Assembly (NCBI GenBank): GCA_905182175.1
Contig: CAJJAT010000004.1
Location: forward strand, 1 to 64,000
Length of the DNA stretch: 64,000 nt
Direction: 5' to 3'
DNA from: Flavobacteriales bacterium UBA1494
GTDB taxonomy: Bacteria > Bacteroidota > Bacteroidia > Flavobacteriales_E > Vicingaceae
Shown: piece by piece, positions 1 through 8,548 of the stretch
Layout: each line of letters begins with the position of its first letter
Position numbering within the stretch: the first letter of the stretch is position 1
Translations under genes and position numbers: made by a program
The notes under the pieces: generated by a model
Databases searched by the model: none
What the model saw: the letters and a program-made list of their open reading frames with translations, nothing else
What the model was told of the DNA's origin: nothing

Positions 1-38
1 TATATTGCTTCTAGCATCATTTATGTATTTGTGATCCA

Positions 39-320
39 TTATTTTGTTGTCAAACGCATGCGATCTATCGCCTTAAAGTACAAATTAGGATAAGTTTCAA
101 AGTATGCCTCAAAAATTGCTCGAGCCTCTGTGTTACCTTTTGCATTATTTTGTTCCTTGTCGTAATCTTTCATTTCAATGTCTTTATAGCAATAGGACCT
201 GCAGGCAAGAACAGCAATAGAATTATATGCTTTTAAACTTAATACCATCCACAGGTTTTACCTTTTGAGCATTGACCAGCACGGTTAAAAATATAAAAAG
301 GACAGTGATATTCGTATCAA
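39..320 (-). pseudogene. possible remnant of a small secreted protein
   Basis: On the minus strand a signal-peptide-like stretch (LFIFLTVLVNAQKVKPVDG) is open in one frame and stops at 223-225. A second frame is open from 248 down to 39 (69 codons, containing AYFETYPNLYFKAIDRMR). Joining the two by one frameshift near 240 would give a short exported protein of roughly 90 residues. No family was recognised and no ATG start was found for the signal-peptide frame. This could equally be chance coding in an intergenic stretch. Confidence 0.3.
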
Positions 321-426
321 CTTATCGTTCTGCAAGTTACTTTTTATTAATCTCAAAAGTTATAGTAAATCTTATTCCAAATTTGCTGTTCCTCATTTAA
401 TGCATTCAATTACATTTGTAATAAAA

Positions 427-804
427 ATGAATTTTCACACCAGAAAGTGGGTAAAGCCAGAAGATTTAAATCCAAATAATAATTTATTTGGAGGCCGTCT
501 TTTGCAATGGATTGATGAAGAAGCTGCTCTTTATACAATGATTCAGTTCAATAACAGAAAAATAGCAACTAAATTTATGTCTGAAGTTAATTTTGTAAGC
601 TCTGCTGTTCAAGGAGATATAGTTGAATTAGGGATTCAAGTTGAAAAATTTGGAACCACTTCAATTACCTTGAGTTGTATTGCACGAAACAAAATGACAC
701 ACAAACCAATTGTTACCATCGACAACATCACCATGGTGAATTTAGGAGAAGATGGAAAACCAACGCCTCACGGAAGAACAGAAGTATCGTATTCAAGAAG
801 ATAA
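427..804 (+). CDS. acyl-CoA thioesterase, hotdog fold (YciA/BACH type)
   Basis: A 125-residue single-hotdog protein expected to hydrolyse acyl-CoA thioesters in the cytosol. The conserved opening LNPNNNLFGGRLLQWIDEEAA holds the catalytic-region Asn and Asp of the YciA/acyl-CoA hydrolase family, followed by the family's typical FVSSAVQGDIVELG and SITLSCIARN strands. I place the start at the ATG at 427 because homologous proteins begin near NFHTRKWVKP; an in-frame ATG at 400 would add nine unconserved residues. The stop at 802-804 lies two bases before the start of the nuclease gene, so the two are probably co-transcribed. Which acyl chain it prefers cannot be read from the sequence. Confidence 0.85.
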   Translation: MNFHTRKWVKPEDLNPNNNLFGGRLLQWIDEEAALYTMIQFNNRKIATKFMSEVNFVSSAVQGDIVELGIQVEKFGTTSITLSCIARNKMTHKPIVTIDNITMVNLGEDGKPTPHGRTEVSYSRR

Positions 805-806
805 AG

Positions 807-1577
807 ATGATGAAAAATATTATAGGAGTAGCAATCGCGTTGTGCATGAGTATAACAGCTTTCGGATGGGGGCAAACGGGCCATCGAGCGATTGGAAAAA
901 TTGCGGAAAACCACCTTACCAAAAAAGCAAAGCAGGCATTAAAAGAAATCATGGGGCATGAATCTTTGGCGGAATCCTCTACTTGGATGGATGAAGTTAG
1001 AAGCGATAACGCGTACAACTTTGCGAAAACATGGCACTACGTTACTGTTCCAAAAGGAATGGATTACCATTCTGCTGAGCATGAAGAGAAAGGCGATGCA
1101 TACGAAGCGATTGGAAGAATGAAGAACATTCTAAAAAACGTAGAATCAACAAAAATAGAGAAAATGGAAGCTATTCGAATGCTTGCTCACCTAGTTGGCG
1201 ATATACACCAGCCACTGCACGTTGGCACAGGAGAAGATCGGGGAGGAAATAATGTGAAAATTAAATGGTTTTACGAGGACTCAAATCTTCATAGAATTTG
1301 GGATTCAGGAATGATTGAAGAAAAGAAAATGAGTTTCTCTGAAATAGCTGAGCTGGTAGATCACCCAAGTGACGGAATTAGCCAAGAGATTGCTAGCTCA
1401 ACAGATCTAGATGTCTGGGTTAAAGAAGCTGTAGAGTTAAGACCGCAAGTATATGATATTGGAGATCGCGATTATTTGTCTTACGAGTATATGTATAAAA
1501 ATTGGAGCACTGTTAAAACACAACTGTACAAAAGTGGGGTTCGTTTGGCGCAAATTTTAAATAACATTTATGAATAA
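807..1577 (+). CDS. secreted S1/P1-type zinc-dependent nuclease
   Basis: An exported single-strand nuclease of the S1/P1 family (256 residues). A hydrophobic leader ends at FG|WGQTGH, so cleavage exposes the N-terminal Trp that binds zinc in P1 nuclease. The other metal ligands are visible in order: His in WGQTGH, Asp in WMDEVRSD, His in TWHYV, the HLVGDIHQPLHVG block and the NLHRIWDSG motif. All three zinc sites therefore look intact. The double ATG at 807/810 follows the thioesterase stop by two bases; a longer upstream reading would overlap that gene and bury the leader. The 3' end overlaps the DUF3817 gene by eight bases. Likely role: nucleic-acid scavenging in the periplasm or outside the cell. 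Confidence 0.9.
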   Translation: MMKNIIGVAIALCMSITAFGWGQTGHRAIGKIAENHLTKKAKQALKEIMGHESLAESSTWMDEVRSDNAYNFAKTWHYVTVPKGMDYHSAEHEEKGDAYEAIGRMKNILKNVESTKIEKMEAIRMLAHLVGDIHQPLHVGTGEDRGGNNVKIKWFYEDSNLHRIWDSGMIEEKKMSFSEIAELVDHPSDGISQEIASSTDLDVWVKEAVELRPQVYDIGDRDYLSYEYMYKNWSTVKTQLYKSGVRLAQILNNIYE

Positions 1578-1881
1578 GGAACAGCATAAAAAACAGCTAG
1601 GTATTTTCGCAAAAATTAGTTTTTTCGAAGGTATTTCGTTTGTTGTACTTTTACTAATTGCAATGCCTCTAAAATATATGTTTAATATGCCACTAGGCGT
1701 TAAATATGTTGGATGGGCTCATGGAGCTTTGTTTATTGCATATGGGTTCCAACTGCTTTATGTAGGAATAACTTTTAAGTGGAAAATAATTAGGATCTTA
1801 CTTTACGGAATATGCTCACTCTTACCTTTTGCACCTTTTTGGGTTGAAAGAGAGGTGAAAAAAGAAATAGCATCAGCTTAA
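1570..1881 (+). CDS. DUF3817 family integral membrane protein
   Basis: A small membrane protein of 103 residues. After a short charged N-terminus it has about three hydrophobic segments (around residues 16-34, 47-68 and 73-92) with the DUF3817 pattern of FFEGISF near the first helix and GWAHGALFIAYGFQ in the second. It ends in a basic-acidic tail (EREVKKEIASA). It overlaps the preceding nuclease gene by eight bases, which suggests translational coupling, although no functional link between the two families is known to me. The function of DUF3817 proteins is not established. Confidence 0.8.
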   Translation: MNKEQHKKQLGIFAKISFFEGISFVVLLLIAMPLKYMFNMPLGVKYVGWAHGALFIAYGFQLLYVGITFKWKIIRILLYGICSLLPFAPFWVEREVKKEIASA

Positions 1882-1931
1882 CTGAGTATTTATTTCTTAG
1901 CTTTCTGATGAAATGTTAACTTAGCCAAACT

Positions 1932-3086
1932 ATGAATAAAATGGATTTTGAAGATATAAGACCTTATCACGATGGAGAGGTAAAGGAAAAGATAGCGAAC
2001 TTATTAGGCGAAGAGCAATTTTGTCAAATTATACAGCAGGTTATGCCTGAAATTCCATTTCCAATTTTTGAAAAACAAATGCGGAGCATCGATACCATTT
2101 ATGATTTCCAAACGAAGGTGGTCGTTCCGTTGTTAGATAAATTACTTTCTCAATCTACTGACGGCTTAACTTATTCGGGAATTGGTAATTTAGATAAAGA
2201 GAAAAGCTACCTCTTCGTTTCTACGCACAGAGATATTGTCTTAGATTCTGCTTTAATGGATTATGCTCTTTTAAAAGAAGGATTTGCGACAGCGGAAATA
2301 GCGATTGGAGATAACTTAATGAAGATTCCCTGGATTGTTGATTTGGTAAAACTGAACAAATCATTTTTAGTGAAGCGTTCCTTATCTAAGGAGCAAAAGT
2401 TGGATGGTTCAGTGCAACTTTCAAAGTACATTAACTACACGGTTAAAGATAAAGGAGAGCACATTTGGATCGCCCATAAAGCGGGTAGAAGCAAAGACGG
2501 CAATGATAAAACCAATCCGAACATACTAAAAATGTTTAATTCTGGTGGTACATCGGAAAGTGCGCTTGACAATATTAAGAGTCTTAACATTTGCCCTGTT
2601 TCTATTTCTTATGAATACAATCCTTGCGATGCATTGACATTGCCAGAATTAATGATGGCTACTAAAGGCGAAAAGTACGAGAAGCAGCCCATGGAAGATT
2701 TAATTCACATAGGTGAGGGCTTGCAAGGAAGAAAAGGAAAGGTCGAGGTAAGTTTTGGAAAACCACTGAATTTGTTAATTGAAGGGAAGGAAATACCCAA
2801 TTTAAAATCAGAATTCTTTCAGTTTTTAGCTAAAACTCTAGATAGAGAAATTCATAATTCTTACAAACTAATGCCAACCAACTATATGGCGTTTGATTTA
2901 TTGAATAATTCAACTGCTCACAATACGAATTACTCGGTTGAAGAAAAAGCCGATTTTCAAGAATATATTGCAAAACAATTGAATGGAATTGAAGGAGAGG
3001 AAGAATTTAAAAGAAAGACGTTTCTTAAAATGTATGCCTATCCAGTTATGAATAAGGAATCCTACCTTGCCACAGTGAAAAATTAA
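1932..3086 (+). CDS. 1-acyl-glycerol-3-phosphate acyltransferase-like protein (PlsC/PlsB superfamily)
   Basis: A 384-residue acyltransferase expected to act in phospholipid synthesis at the inner membrane. Four superfamily blocks can be seen: the catalytic-type block VSTHRDIVLDSALMDYAL (about residues 97-114), the FLVKRSL substrate-binding block, WIAHKAGRSKDG in the position of the EGTRS block, and ICPVSISYEY as block IV. The catalytic block is unusual: the canonical spacing is HX4D, whereas here the Asp residues follow the His at HRD and HRDIVLD. The C-terminal 100 residues are helical and charged. No signal or strong membrane segment is evident. It could be a GPAT or a lysophospholipid acyltransferase; the sequence alone does not decide. 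Confidence 0.75.
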   Translation: MNKMDFEDIRPYHDGEVKEKIANLLGEEQFCQIIQQVMPEIPFPIFEKQMRSIDTIYDFQTKVVVPLLDKLLSQSTDGLTYSGIGNLDKEKSYLFVSTHRDIVLDSALMDYALLKEGFATAEIAIGDNLMKIPWIVDLVKLNKSFLVKRSLSKEQKLDGSVQLSKYINYTVKDKGEHIWIAHKAGRSKDGNDKTNPNILKMFNSGGTSESALDNIKSLNICPVSISYEYNPCDALTLPELMMATKGEKYEKQPMEDLIHIGEGLQGRKGKVEVSFGKPLNLLIEGKEIPNLKSEFFQFLAKTLDREIHNSYKLMPTNYMAFDLLNNSTAHNTNYSVEEKADFQEYIAKQLNGIEGEEEFKRKTFLKMYAYPVMNKESYLATVKN

Positions 3087-3105
3087 ACAGGTTTTAACCT
3101 GTTTA
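3084..3105. terminator. inverted repeat just after the acyltransferase gene
   Basis: TAAACAGGTT and AACCTGTTTA form ten-base perfect arms around a two-base centre, starting inside the stop codon and followed by an A-rich stretch. It could serve as a terminator for the upstream gene, but the tight loop and lack of a T tract make this uncertain. Confidence 0.35.
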
Positions 3106-3176
3106 AAATAAATCAGGTACACGGCATACCAGGTTTCTACTGCAAGCACATATGGTCGCTTTACCGCCTTACGGTT

Positions 3177-3413
3177 TCAGTCTATTTTAAAATGCTGCAA
3201 GTAACTATCAATAATTTCGTCTCTATTAACAACCTCGATCCATTGAATTAAATTTATTCCCATGGGTTTCCAACATTCAACGTAGTATCCGTGAAAATCG
3301 AAAAGAGAACATTGAAAACTTCCGTGATGACGATTTGCAAGGTGTTTTCCGTCTTTCCTCAGAGCCTCATACTTCTTTTTTAGTCTTAACTTACGGAATT
3401 CCTCTTTAATCAC
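3177..3413 (-). CDS. small conserved hypothetical protein
   Basis: A 78-residue protein that begins with a basic helix (MIKEEFRKLRLKKKYEALRK) and continues with GKHLANRHHGSFQCSLFDF, then several Trp-rich hydrophobic stretches. The composition is protein-like, with aromatic residues spaced as in a folded domain, and it lies head-to-head with the TIGR02757 gene (16 bases between the starts), so the two probably share a divergent promoter region. I do not recognise the family and assign no function. Confidence 0.6.
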   Translation of the reverse strand: MIKEEFRKLRLKKKYEALRKDGKHLANRHHGSFQCSLFDFHGYYVECWKPMGINLIQWIEVVNRDEIIDSYLQHFKID

Positions 3414-3429
3414 CTGTATCTCTATTTAT

Positions 3430-4206
3430 ATGAAAATTAAACAATCTGATGAGCTTTTTGATTTACTTGAGGCAAAATATTATTTGTACAATCAAAGTAG
3501 TTTTGTGGAGTTCGACCCTATATCAATACCACACCAATTTACAACAAAAGAGGACATCGAAATTTCAGGTTTTTTAGCGGCAACAATCGCTTGGGGACAG
3601 AGAGTTACCATTATAAATAATGCTAATAAATTAATGCAATTAATGGATTACGCTCCACATGACTTTATTTTAAATCACACCAAAGGAGATTTAGAAAAAG
3701 CGGAAGGATTTGTACATAGAACATTCAATTCTATTGATTTAAGATTCTTTTTTACCTCATTGCAAAATATCTATAAAAATTATGGTGGGCTAGAAGCAGC
3801 CTTTTTACAAAAAGAGGGGAGTGACAATTCTATTTCTAATTTCAAAAAGCTGTTCTTTTCTATCGATCATGAAAAGCGGACACAAAAGCACATTGCTGAT
3901 CCCTTAAAAAAATCAACAGCCAAGAGAATTAACATGTATTTACGTTGGATGGTTCGCAGCGATAAGAATAGTGTGGATTTTGGAATATGGAAAACACACC
4001 AAGCAAAAAACTTAATGATTCCGCTAGATGTGCACACCGGAAATGTTGGCAGAAGCCTGGGTCTATTGTCCCGAAAACAAAACGATTGGCAGGCAGTAGT
4101 AGAATTAACTGACTCCTTGAGAAGGTATGATTCCATTGATCCTGTAAAGTATGATTTTGCTTTGTTCGGAATGGGAGTAAACGGAGATGTGGATTTAGAA
4201 GTTTAA
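3430..4206 (+). CDS. TIGR02757 / DUF2400 family protein
   Basis: A 258-residue cytosolic protein matching the Bacteroidota-wide TIGR02757 family. The diagnostic features are EISGFLAATIAWGQR near residues 44-58, KRINMYLRWMVRSDK, the DFGIW motif, LMIPLDVHTGNVGRSLGL, and the C-terminal DPVKYDFALFGMGV. The last two blocks resemble the helix-hairpin-helix base-excision glycosylase fold, where an Asp in the second block would be catalytic, but an enzymatic activity for this family is not established to my knowledge. The gene is monocistronic as far as can be seen and is followed three bases later by the convergent end of the outer-membrane gene. Confidence 0.85.
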   Translation: MKIKQSDELFDLLEAKYYLYNQSSFVEFDPISIPHQFTTKEDIEISGFLAATIAWGQRVTIINNANKLMQLMDYAPHDFILNHTKGDLEKAEGFVHRTFNSIDLRFFFTSLQNIYKNYGGLEAAFLQKEGSDNSISNFKKLFFSIDHEKRTQKHIADPLKKSTAKRINMYLRWMVRSDKNSVDFGIWKTHQAKNLMIPLDVHTGNVGRSLGLLSRKQNDWQAVVELTDSLRRYDSIDPVKYDFALFGMGVNGDVDLEV

Positions 4207-4209
4207 CTC

Positions 4210-5424
4210 TTAAAAATTATATCCTAGGTTAACCGTAAGGGGAATTTTGACACCGTCATTTTCAGTGAATAAATTTCCGTTTGAATAATGTCCAATTTTA
4301 ACTTCTGTATTTAGTTTTCTCTCTTTGCCCATAAATAATCCAACACCAATGTTGTCCTGAAAAGTAAAATGTGGGCCTGTATTTCGGTCGTCAATTTTTA
4401 ATCCTGAAATAAAAGTGGGACCCGCAAGAGAATAATTTAAGTAAAAGTCAAACGATTTAGTGCGAAACAGTGGAAAAACTGAAATTGTCATAAACTTTTG
4501 GTGGTCTTTTTCAGACCTCCAAAAGCCCAAAGTTGTTCCCCAGTCAAAAGAAAAGTATTTTTTACCGTGAAAAATATTTCGTTGATATTGAACAGAAAAA
4601 CCAGTCTCAACGTGTGCTCTACTAACCAAAAAAACAGGAACTGTTCCGTCGGATAAAAAATCATTGATACCATATCCGAAAAAGTTAGTCGCAAAACCAA
4701 CTTGAATTAAGTTTCGAGGAAAAATAAATTTAGACTCCTCTTTTTTCGCTATTATATCTTTAGAAAGTTGCCGCATAGTGTAAGCAAACCCAACTGCATA
4801 CTGCGCAGTAAAAGGTTGTCCTATTTTTGGGTTTGGAGGGGAATATACTCCACTTAACTTTAGTGCCCAATTGTCGCTAAAGTTATAATTAATACCTGCT
4901 CCAAAGAGAGTAGAGGCATAGGACTCATTTGTTACCACCTCTAACTTATCATACCGAATGGCTTCAACTTCTCGAAACCCATCGCGAGTTGCTACAGCCA
5001 AGCCCACTTTTCCGTAAAACGAAAATTTAGTACCAATGGGTAAAGTACCTTTAAAAGTTAATCCTGCCATGTTCATAATTACAGAATGGCCCGTAGTGTC
5101 TGCATAGTTATTTGTTCCTCCAATAGCGGTATATTCTGCCCAATGTAAGGGTCGAGTATAGGTTACTTGAGCCGCTAAGTATTTATTGAAGTTGTGGCCA
5201 TAAAGAACAATCCGCAAGGAGTTACGAGGAATGCTAATTTTTTCGACAGTATAACCGGGTTGCAGCGAAGCTGCTGTAAAAGGATAGTAGATGTAGCCAA
5301 AGTTTACTTCAAAATAAGAGTTTGTCAATGCCGAAGGAAATTACACCCTTTTGTCTTGAGCAAATGTTGAAAAAGTTAGAAGAATCAGGAAATAAGGAAG
5401 CGAGTGGTAAAGCTTTATTTTCAT
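4210..5424 (-). pseudogene. outer-membrane beta-barrel protein with C-terminal PagL-like acyloxyacyl hydrolase domain, interrupted by an in-frame stop
   Basis: Reading from ATG at 5424, the gene encodes a good signal peptide (PYFLILLTFSTFAQDKRV) and then meets TAA at codon 28; the same frame continues at once as FPSALTNSYFEVNFGYIYY for 372 more codons. The body alternates hydrophobic and polar residues like a beta-barrel, with an OmpA-like N-terminal half. A C-terminal part carries GHYSNGN and EVKIGHY and ends NLGYNF; this resembles lipid A 3-O-deacylase PagL, whose catalytic His and Ser lie in an HYSN motif. Without readthrough the mature part could only start internally (TTG at 5328) and would lack a signal peptide. 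It is either a fresh nonsense mutation (a CAA codon would restore it) or a base error. Confidence 0.75.
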
Positions 5425-5553
5425 GAAGGAAGTACAAGTTAAACAATGATTGAGTATTTCAAAATGAGTAGTTTGGCAACGAAAGGAGGTAATTTAATTT
5501 ATTTGAATTTTCCCAACCGTCTATTTTTAAATGAAAAATTATTGCAAATAATA

Positions 5554-5892
5554 TTACGAGCCAACCCTTTTTGTTTGAAAGCCTTTTTTATTCAAAAATT
5601 CCATAACTTTCTCTCTCTTATCTCCTTGTACAATGATCTCTCCATCTTTGGCGCTTCCTCCAACACCGCAAGCAGCTTTCAACATCTTTCCTAAATCTTT
5701 TAAATCGTCTTCTGTTCCAACGTAATTTTTAACCACTACAGCAACTTTTCCGCCCCTGTGTTTTTTGTCCAAATGAACTTCCAGGAGTTGTTTACTTGGG
5801 GCCAATGTTTCCTGCTCATCAGAATCGGTATCTGCTTCAAAATCTGGATTGGTTGAGTATACAATACGGTTGTTTTTAGACTTTCCTCCCAT
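5554..5892 (-). CDS. SUI1/eIF1-like translation factor (YciH family)
   Basis: A 112-residue protein with a variable acidic N-terminal 45 residues and a SUI1 domain at the C-terminus: LEVHLDKKHRGGKVAVVV, then LKDLGKMLKAACGVGGSAKDG and EIIVQGDKREKVMEFLNKKGF. These are the signature elements of the eIF1/YciH family, which in archaea and eukaryotes monitors start-codon selection; the bacterial role is less clear. The gene runs divergently from the cobalamin-regulated operon, with the starts of the two units about 400 bases apart. Long open frames on the opposite strand here are shadows of this gene. Confidence 0.9.
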   Translation of the reverse strand: MGGKSKNNRIVYSTNPDFEADTDSDEQETLAPSKQLLEVHLDKKHRGGKVAVVVKNYVGTEDDLKDLGKMLKAACGVGGSAKDGEIIVQGDKREKVMEFLNKKGFQTKRVGS

Positions 5893-5930
5893 ATTGTAAA
5901 GATATAAAAAGCTTTTATTTTTCTAATCGT

Positions 5931-5962
5931 TTGCAATAGGATTAAAAATTAGGCTACTTTTA
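5931..5962 (+). promoter_or_regulatory. promoter of the B12 operon
   Basis: TTG at 5931-5933 and TACTTTTA at 5955-5962 are separated by 21 bases. This fits the Bacteroidota promoter pattern TTG-N19-23-TAnnTTTG, with A instead of the last G. Transcription would begin near 5969, just ahead of the riboswitch. Confidence 0.55.
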
Positions 5963-5979
5963 CAGTCCAGTTAAAACTG

Positions 5980-6160
5980 GGCTTAAAGGTTCGCAATTTC
6001 GATTGTGATTAAAAGGGAATTCGATGAGATTTCGAGACTGTTCCCGCAGCTGTAAGCTCCATTAACCGATGGTCAATCTATGTCACTTATCGTTATCCAA
6101 CGATTGGGAAGGCGGCCAAAGGGGAGTAAGTCAGAAGACCTGCCTTTAAGCAACATACTT
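5980..6160 (+). promoter_or_regulatory. cobalamin (adenosylcobalamin/B12) riboswitch
   Basis: The core elements of the cobalamin aptamer appear in order: AAAGGTTCG at the 5' side, GATTAAAAGGGAA, CTGTTCCCGCAGCTGTAA, TTGGGAAGGCGGCC, and the B12 box AGTCAGAAGACCTGCC near 6129-6144. About 130 bases of leader separate the aptamer from the first gene start at 6295, enough for an expression platform. Established biology predicts that bound cobalamin shuts down the downstream uptake genes. This element is the main reason for assigning the next ten genes to B12 acquisition. Confidence 0.93.
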
Positions 6161-6294
6161 TCGGGATAAAAGTGAAGTGCGAGTTTAGCCTATTTTGGGC
6201 TACTTACCCTTTATGATTTTCTCGGTTTAATTTATTTATTAATAGATGTTTAGCTTTCAAACTAACTTAGTTAAACGTCATAAAAAAACCGAAA

Positions 6295-7575
6295 ATGAAA
6301 AAAATTACTTTTTCAATTGCTCTCTCAGTATTAACCTTTGCTAGTTTTGCGCAAAAAACCGTTCTAGCGAATGGTGGTAGATTTGGCAACCAAACTGAAA
6401 ATGTTTCAGTTAGTGTTTATGATACCCAAACAGGTATTTCCATAACGATCGATAGTATCGGAACTCAGTCCGTACAAGACGTGTTGGTAGATGGCAACAT
6501 TGCGTTTGTAGCTGCACAAGATTCTATTGTAAGATATGACCTAGTTTCTAACACAAGAACAGCAGCCGTGAAATTTGCAGGAGCAAGTACCAAGGCTATG
6601 ATTTTAGCACCTAACAACGAACTAATTGTTTCAAATTGGTATGGGCGTTCTTCTAATAATGTTTACATCTACAATCAGACTACATTGAACCTGGTGGATT
6701 CAATAGATTTTGCTGGAGGTGTAACTACTATGTTAGTAGATGCTGCAAATGATGTTCTTATTGTAACCCAAAATCAATCAAGTGGTGCACCAAACTACTC
6801 TGACACGTTGGGAAGTATCGTTGCAGCTTCAATTTCAACTAGATCTATAATTGCCCCTTTAACTGTTACCGGGTATACAAGTGGAATTGGTGAATTAATT
6901 GCAAAGCCAAATGGAACTGGAGCTTACGCTTTTAACTCAGGTACAAATACAATCATCGATGTTGATGTAACAAACTTTCCTGCGATAACAACGACACTAA
7001 ATACATCAAATCAAAACTTAAAAGTTGGTAGCAGTTCTCACTACGAAGTGAATGGTGATACACTATTTCTTAGAATGAACCAAGGAATTGGTTCTATGAA
7101 CTTGAATAATTTGGCTGTTATTGATTCGAATTTAATCGATACTGTAGTTACAGCATTTGCTTACGACAATGTGAATCACAAATTCTATGTTACAGCAACT
7201 GATTTTTTCAGCTTTACTTCTGGGAAAATATACGATAGAAGCGGCAATTACTTGAATACATTCGCTGTAGCCTCTTCACCTGAAGCTATTTCTATGTCGT
7301 ACAATCAATCTACAGGGTTGTTAAGTTTCTCAAATAAAGAAACTAAAGGATTTTCAATTTTCCCAAACCCTGCAACAACTCAATTTTCAATTGATGCAGA
7401 CGTAACTGCCGAAACGAGTGTTCAAATACTAAATTATAACGGTCAATTGGTGAAAGAGATTAATCAATTAAATTCTTCAAATCAAATTGATGTTAGTGAT
7501 CTTAGCTCAGGAGTTTATTTTGTAAATATTCTGATTAACGGTTCATTTTCAACAGAGAAATTAATTGTTAGATAA
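6295..7575 (+). CDS. T9SS-secreted beta-propeller protein, BtuG-like, first gene of the B12 operon
   Basis: A 426-residue exported protein. It has a signal peptide (MKKITFSIALSVLTFASFA|Q), then about 320 residues of repeated beta-strand units of the YncE/DUF5074 kind (for example VQDVLVDGNIAFVAAQDSI and TTMLVDAANDVLIVTQN), and a C-terminal T9SS type A sorting domain beginning near FSIFPNPATTQFSID and ending FSTEKLIVR. Surface beta-propellers encoded beside BtuB in Bacteroides (BtuG) bind cobalamin with very high affinity. By position directly behind the riboswitch and by fold, I infer a similar capture role, but delivered through T9SS rather than as a lipoprotein. The ligand contacts cannot be verified from sequence. 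Confidence 0.75.
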   Translation: MKKITFSIALSVLTFASFAQKTVLANGGRFGNQTENVSVSVYDTQTGISITIDSIGTQSVQDVLVDGNIAFVAAQDSIVRYDLVSNTRTAAVKFAGASTKAMILAPNNELIVSNWYGRSSNNVYIYNQTTLNLVDSIDFAGGVTTMLVDAANDVLIVTQNQSSGAPNYSDTLGSIVAASISTRSIIAPLTVTGYTSGIGELIAKPNGTGAYAFNSGTNTIIDVDVTNFPAITTTLNTSNQNLKVGSSSHYEVNGDTLFLRMNQGIGSMNLNNLAVIDSNLIDTVVTAFAYDNVNHKFYVTATDFFSFTSGKIYDRSGNYLNTFAVASSPEAISMSYNQSTGLLSFSNKETKGFSIFPNPATTQFSIDADVTAETSVQILNYNGQLVKEINQLNSSNQIDVSDLSSGVYFVNILINGSFSTEKLIVR

Positions 7576-7576
7576 A

Positions 7577-8548
7577 GTGAAATTTGTTTTGCTCCTATCT
7601 TTTGTAATTGTGTCCTTGAGCAGTCTTGCTCAAGGACCTTTTGCATCTCAAGCCGGGACAATTAGGACCTCTGCCATTTACAAAGATTCCAGTGTTTTTG
7701 TAGCATGGGCAAATAAGATAGAAGTACAACGAGGAAAACAAAATATTGCAACCTCTTCGTCAGATACCACGACTGTTGGTACATGGAGGCAAGGAATTGG
7801 AAAAGCAAGAGGAACAGTAATTAGTTTAGGCGATTCAGGAGTTGCAACTTTGCAGTTCAACGGACTTATTTATAACGGAGCTGGTCCTGATTTTGCTGTA
7901 TTTGAAAATTCGTTTAACCATACTTTTTTGGAGTTAGCTTTTGTTGAAGTGAGTTCAAATGGAATTGATTTTTATCGCTTTCCTTCAGAATCGTTAACAG
8001 ATACAACTACAGCGGTAGGTTCTTTTGGAATAGTGGATCCTACTAACATTCATAATTTAGCTGGTAAATACACTGTGAATTACGGGACTCCATTCGATTT
8101 GGATGATTTAGACTCTATACCTCAATTGGATATCGATGCGGTCAGTCATGTGAGAGTAGTGGATGTGATTGGGAGTTTAGATTCTGCATTTGCGCAAAGA
8201 GACAGTAAAAATAGAAAAGTGAACGATCAATACCCAACACCTTTCCAATCAGGTGGTTTTGACCTAGATGCTGTAGGTGTGATATATATGAAAGGTGTTG
8301 GCTTAACCGAAACTGGCATCGAATTAAATACAACCGTATATCCGAATCCATCCAACGGTTTGTTTTTTGTAGATTACGATAAAGATGAATCACTGAACTA
8401 TCAATTATTCAGCATTGAAGGTAAAAAAATTCGAGAAGGTGAATTAACCAAAGATCAATTAGATTTTAGAGAAGTTAATTCTGGGTATTATTTTTTGCAC
8501 CTTTTCGGAGAACAAGTATCCTCCACGATAACACTTGTAATTCAATGA
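7577..8548 (+). CDS. T9SS-secreted beta-sandwich surface protein of the B12 operon
   Basis: A 323-residue exported protein. I choose GTG at 7577 because it lies one base after the previous stop and opens a clean signal peptide (KFVLLLSFVIVSLSSLAQ); a TTG at 7565 would overlap. The core holds GAGPDFAVFENSF, LELAFVEVSSNGIDFYRFP and QSGGFDLDAVGVIY, a pattern typical of surface proteins found next to BtuB genes in Bacteroidota. A T9SS sorting domain follows (VYPNPSNGLFFVDY to the end). Its place in the riboswitch operon suggests a second surface capture or accessory factor, comparable in role to the BtuH-type proteins of Bacteroides, although I cannot confirm homology to BtuH. It overlaps the start of btuB by four bases. 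Confidence 0.7.
   Translation: MKFVLLLSFVIVSLSSLAQGPFASQAGTIRTSAIYKDSSVFVAWANKIEVQRGKQNIATSSSDTTTVGTWRQGIGKARGTVISLGDSGVATLQFNGLIYNGAGPDFAVFENSFNHTFLELAFVEVSSNGIDFYRFPSESLTDTTTAVGSFGIVDPTNIHNLAGKYTVNYGTPFDLDDLDSIPQLDIDAVSHVRVVDVIGSLDSAFAQRDSKNRKVNDQYPTPFQSGGFDLDAVGVIYMKGVGLTETGIELNTTVYPNPSNGLFFVDYDKDESLNYQLFSIEGKKIREGELTKDQLDFREVNSGYYFLHLFGEQVSSTITLVIQ

Noticed and set aside
5446-5694. 82-codon plus-strand frame opposite the SUI1 gene
   Set aside because: It is antisense to a clear SUI1 domain and has no domain of its own.
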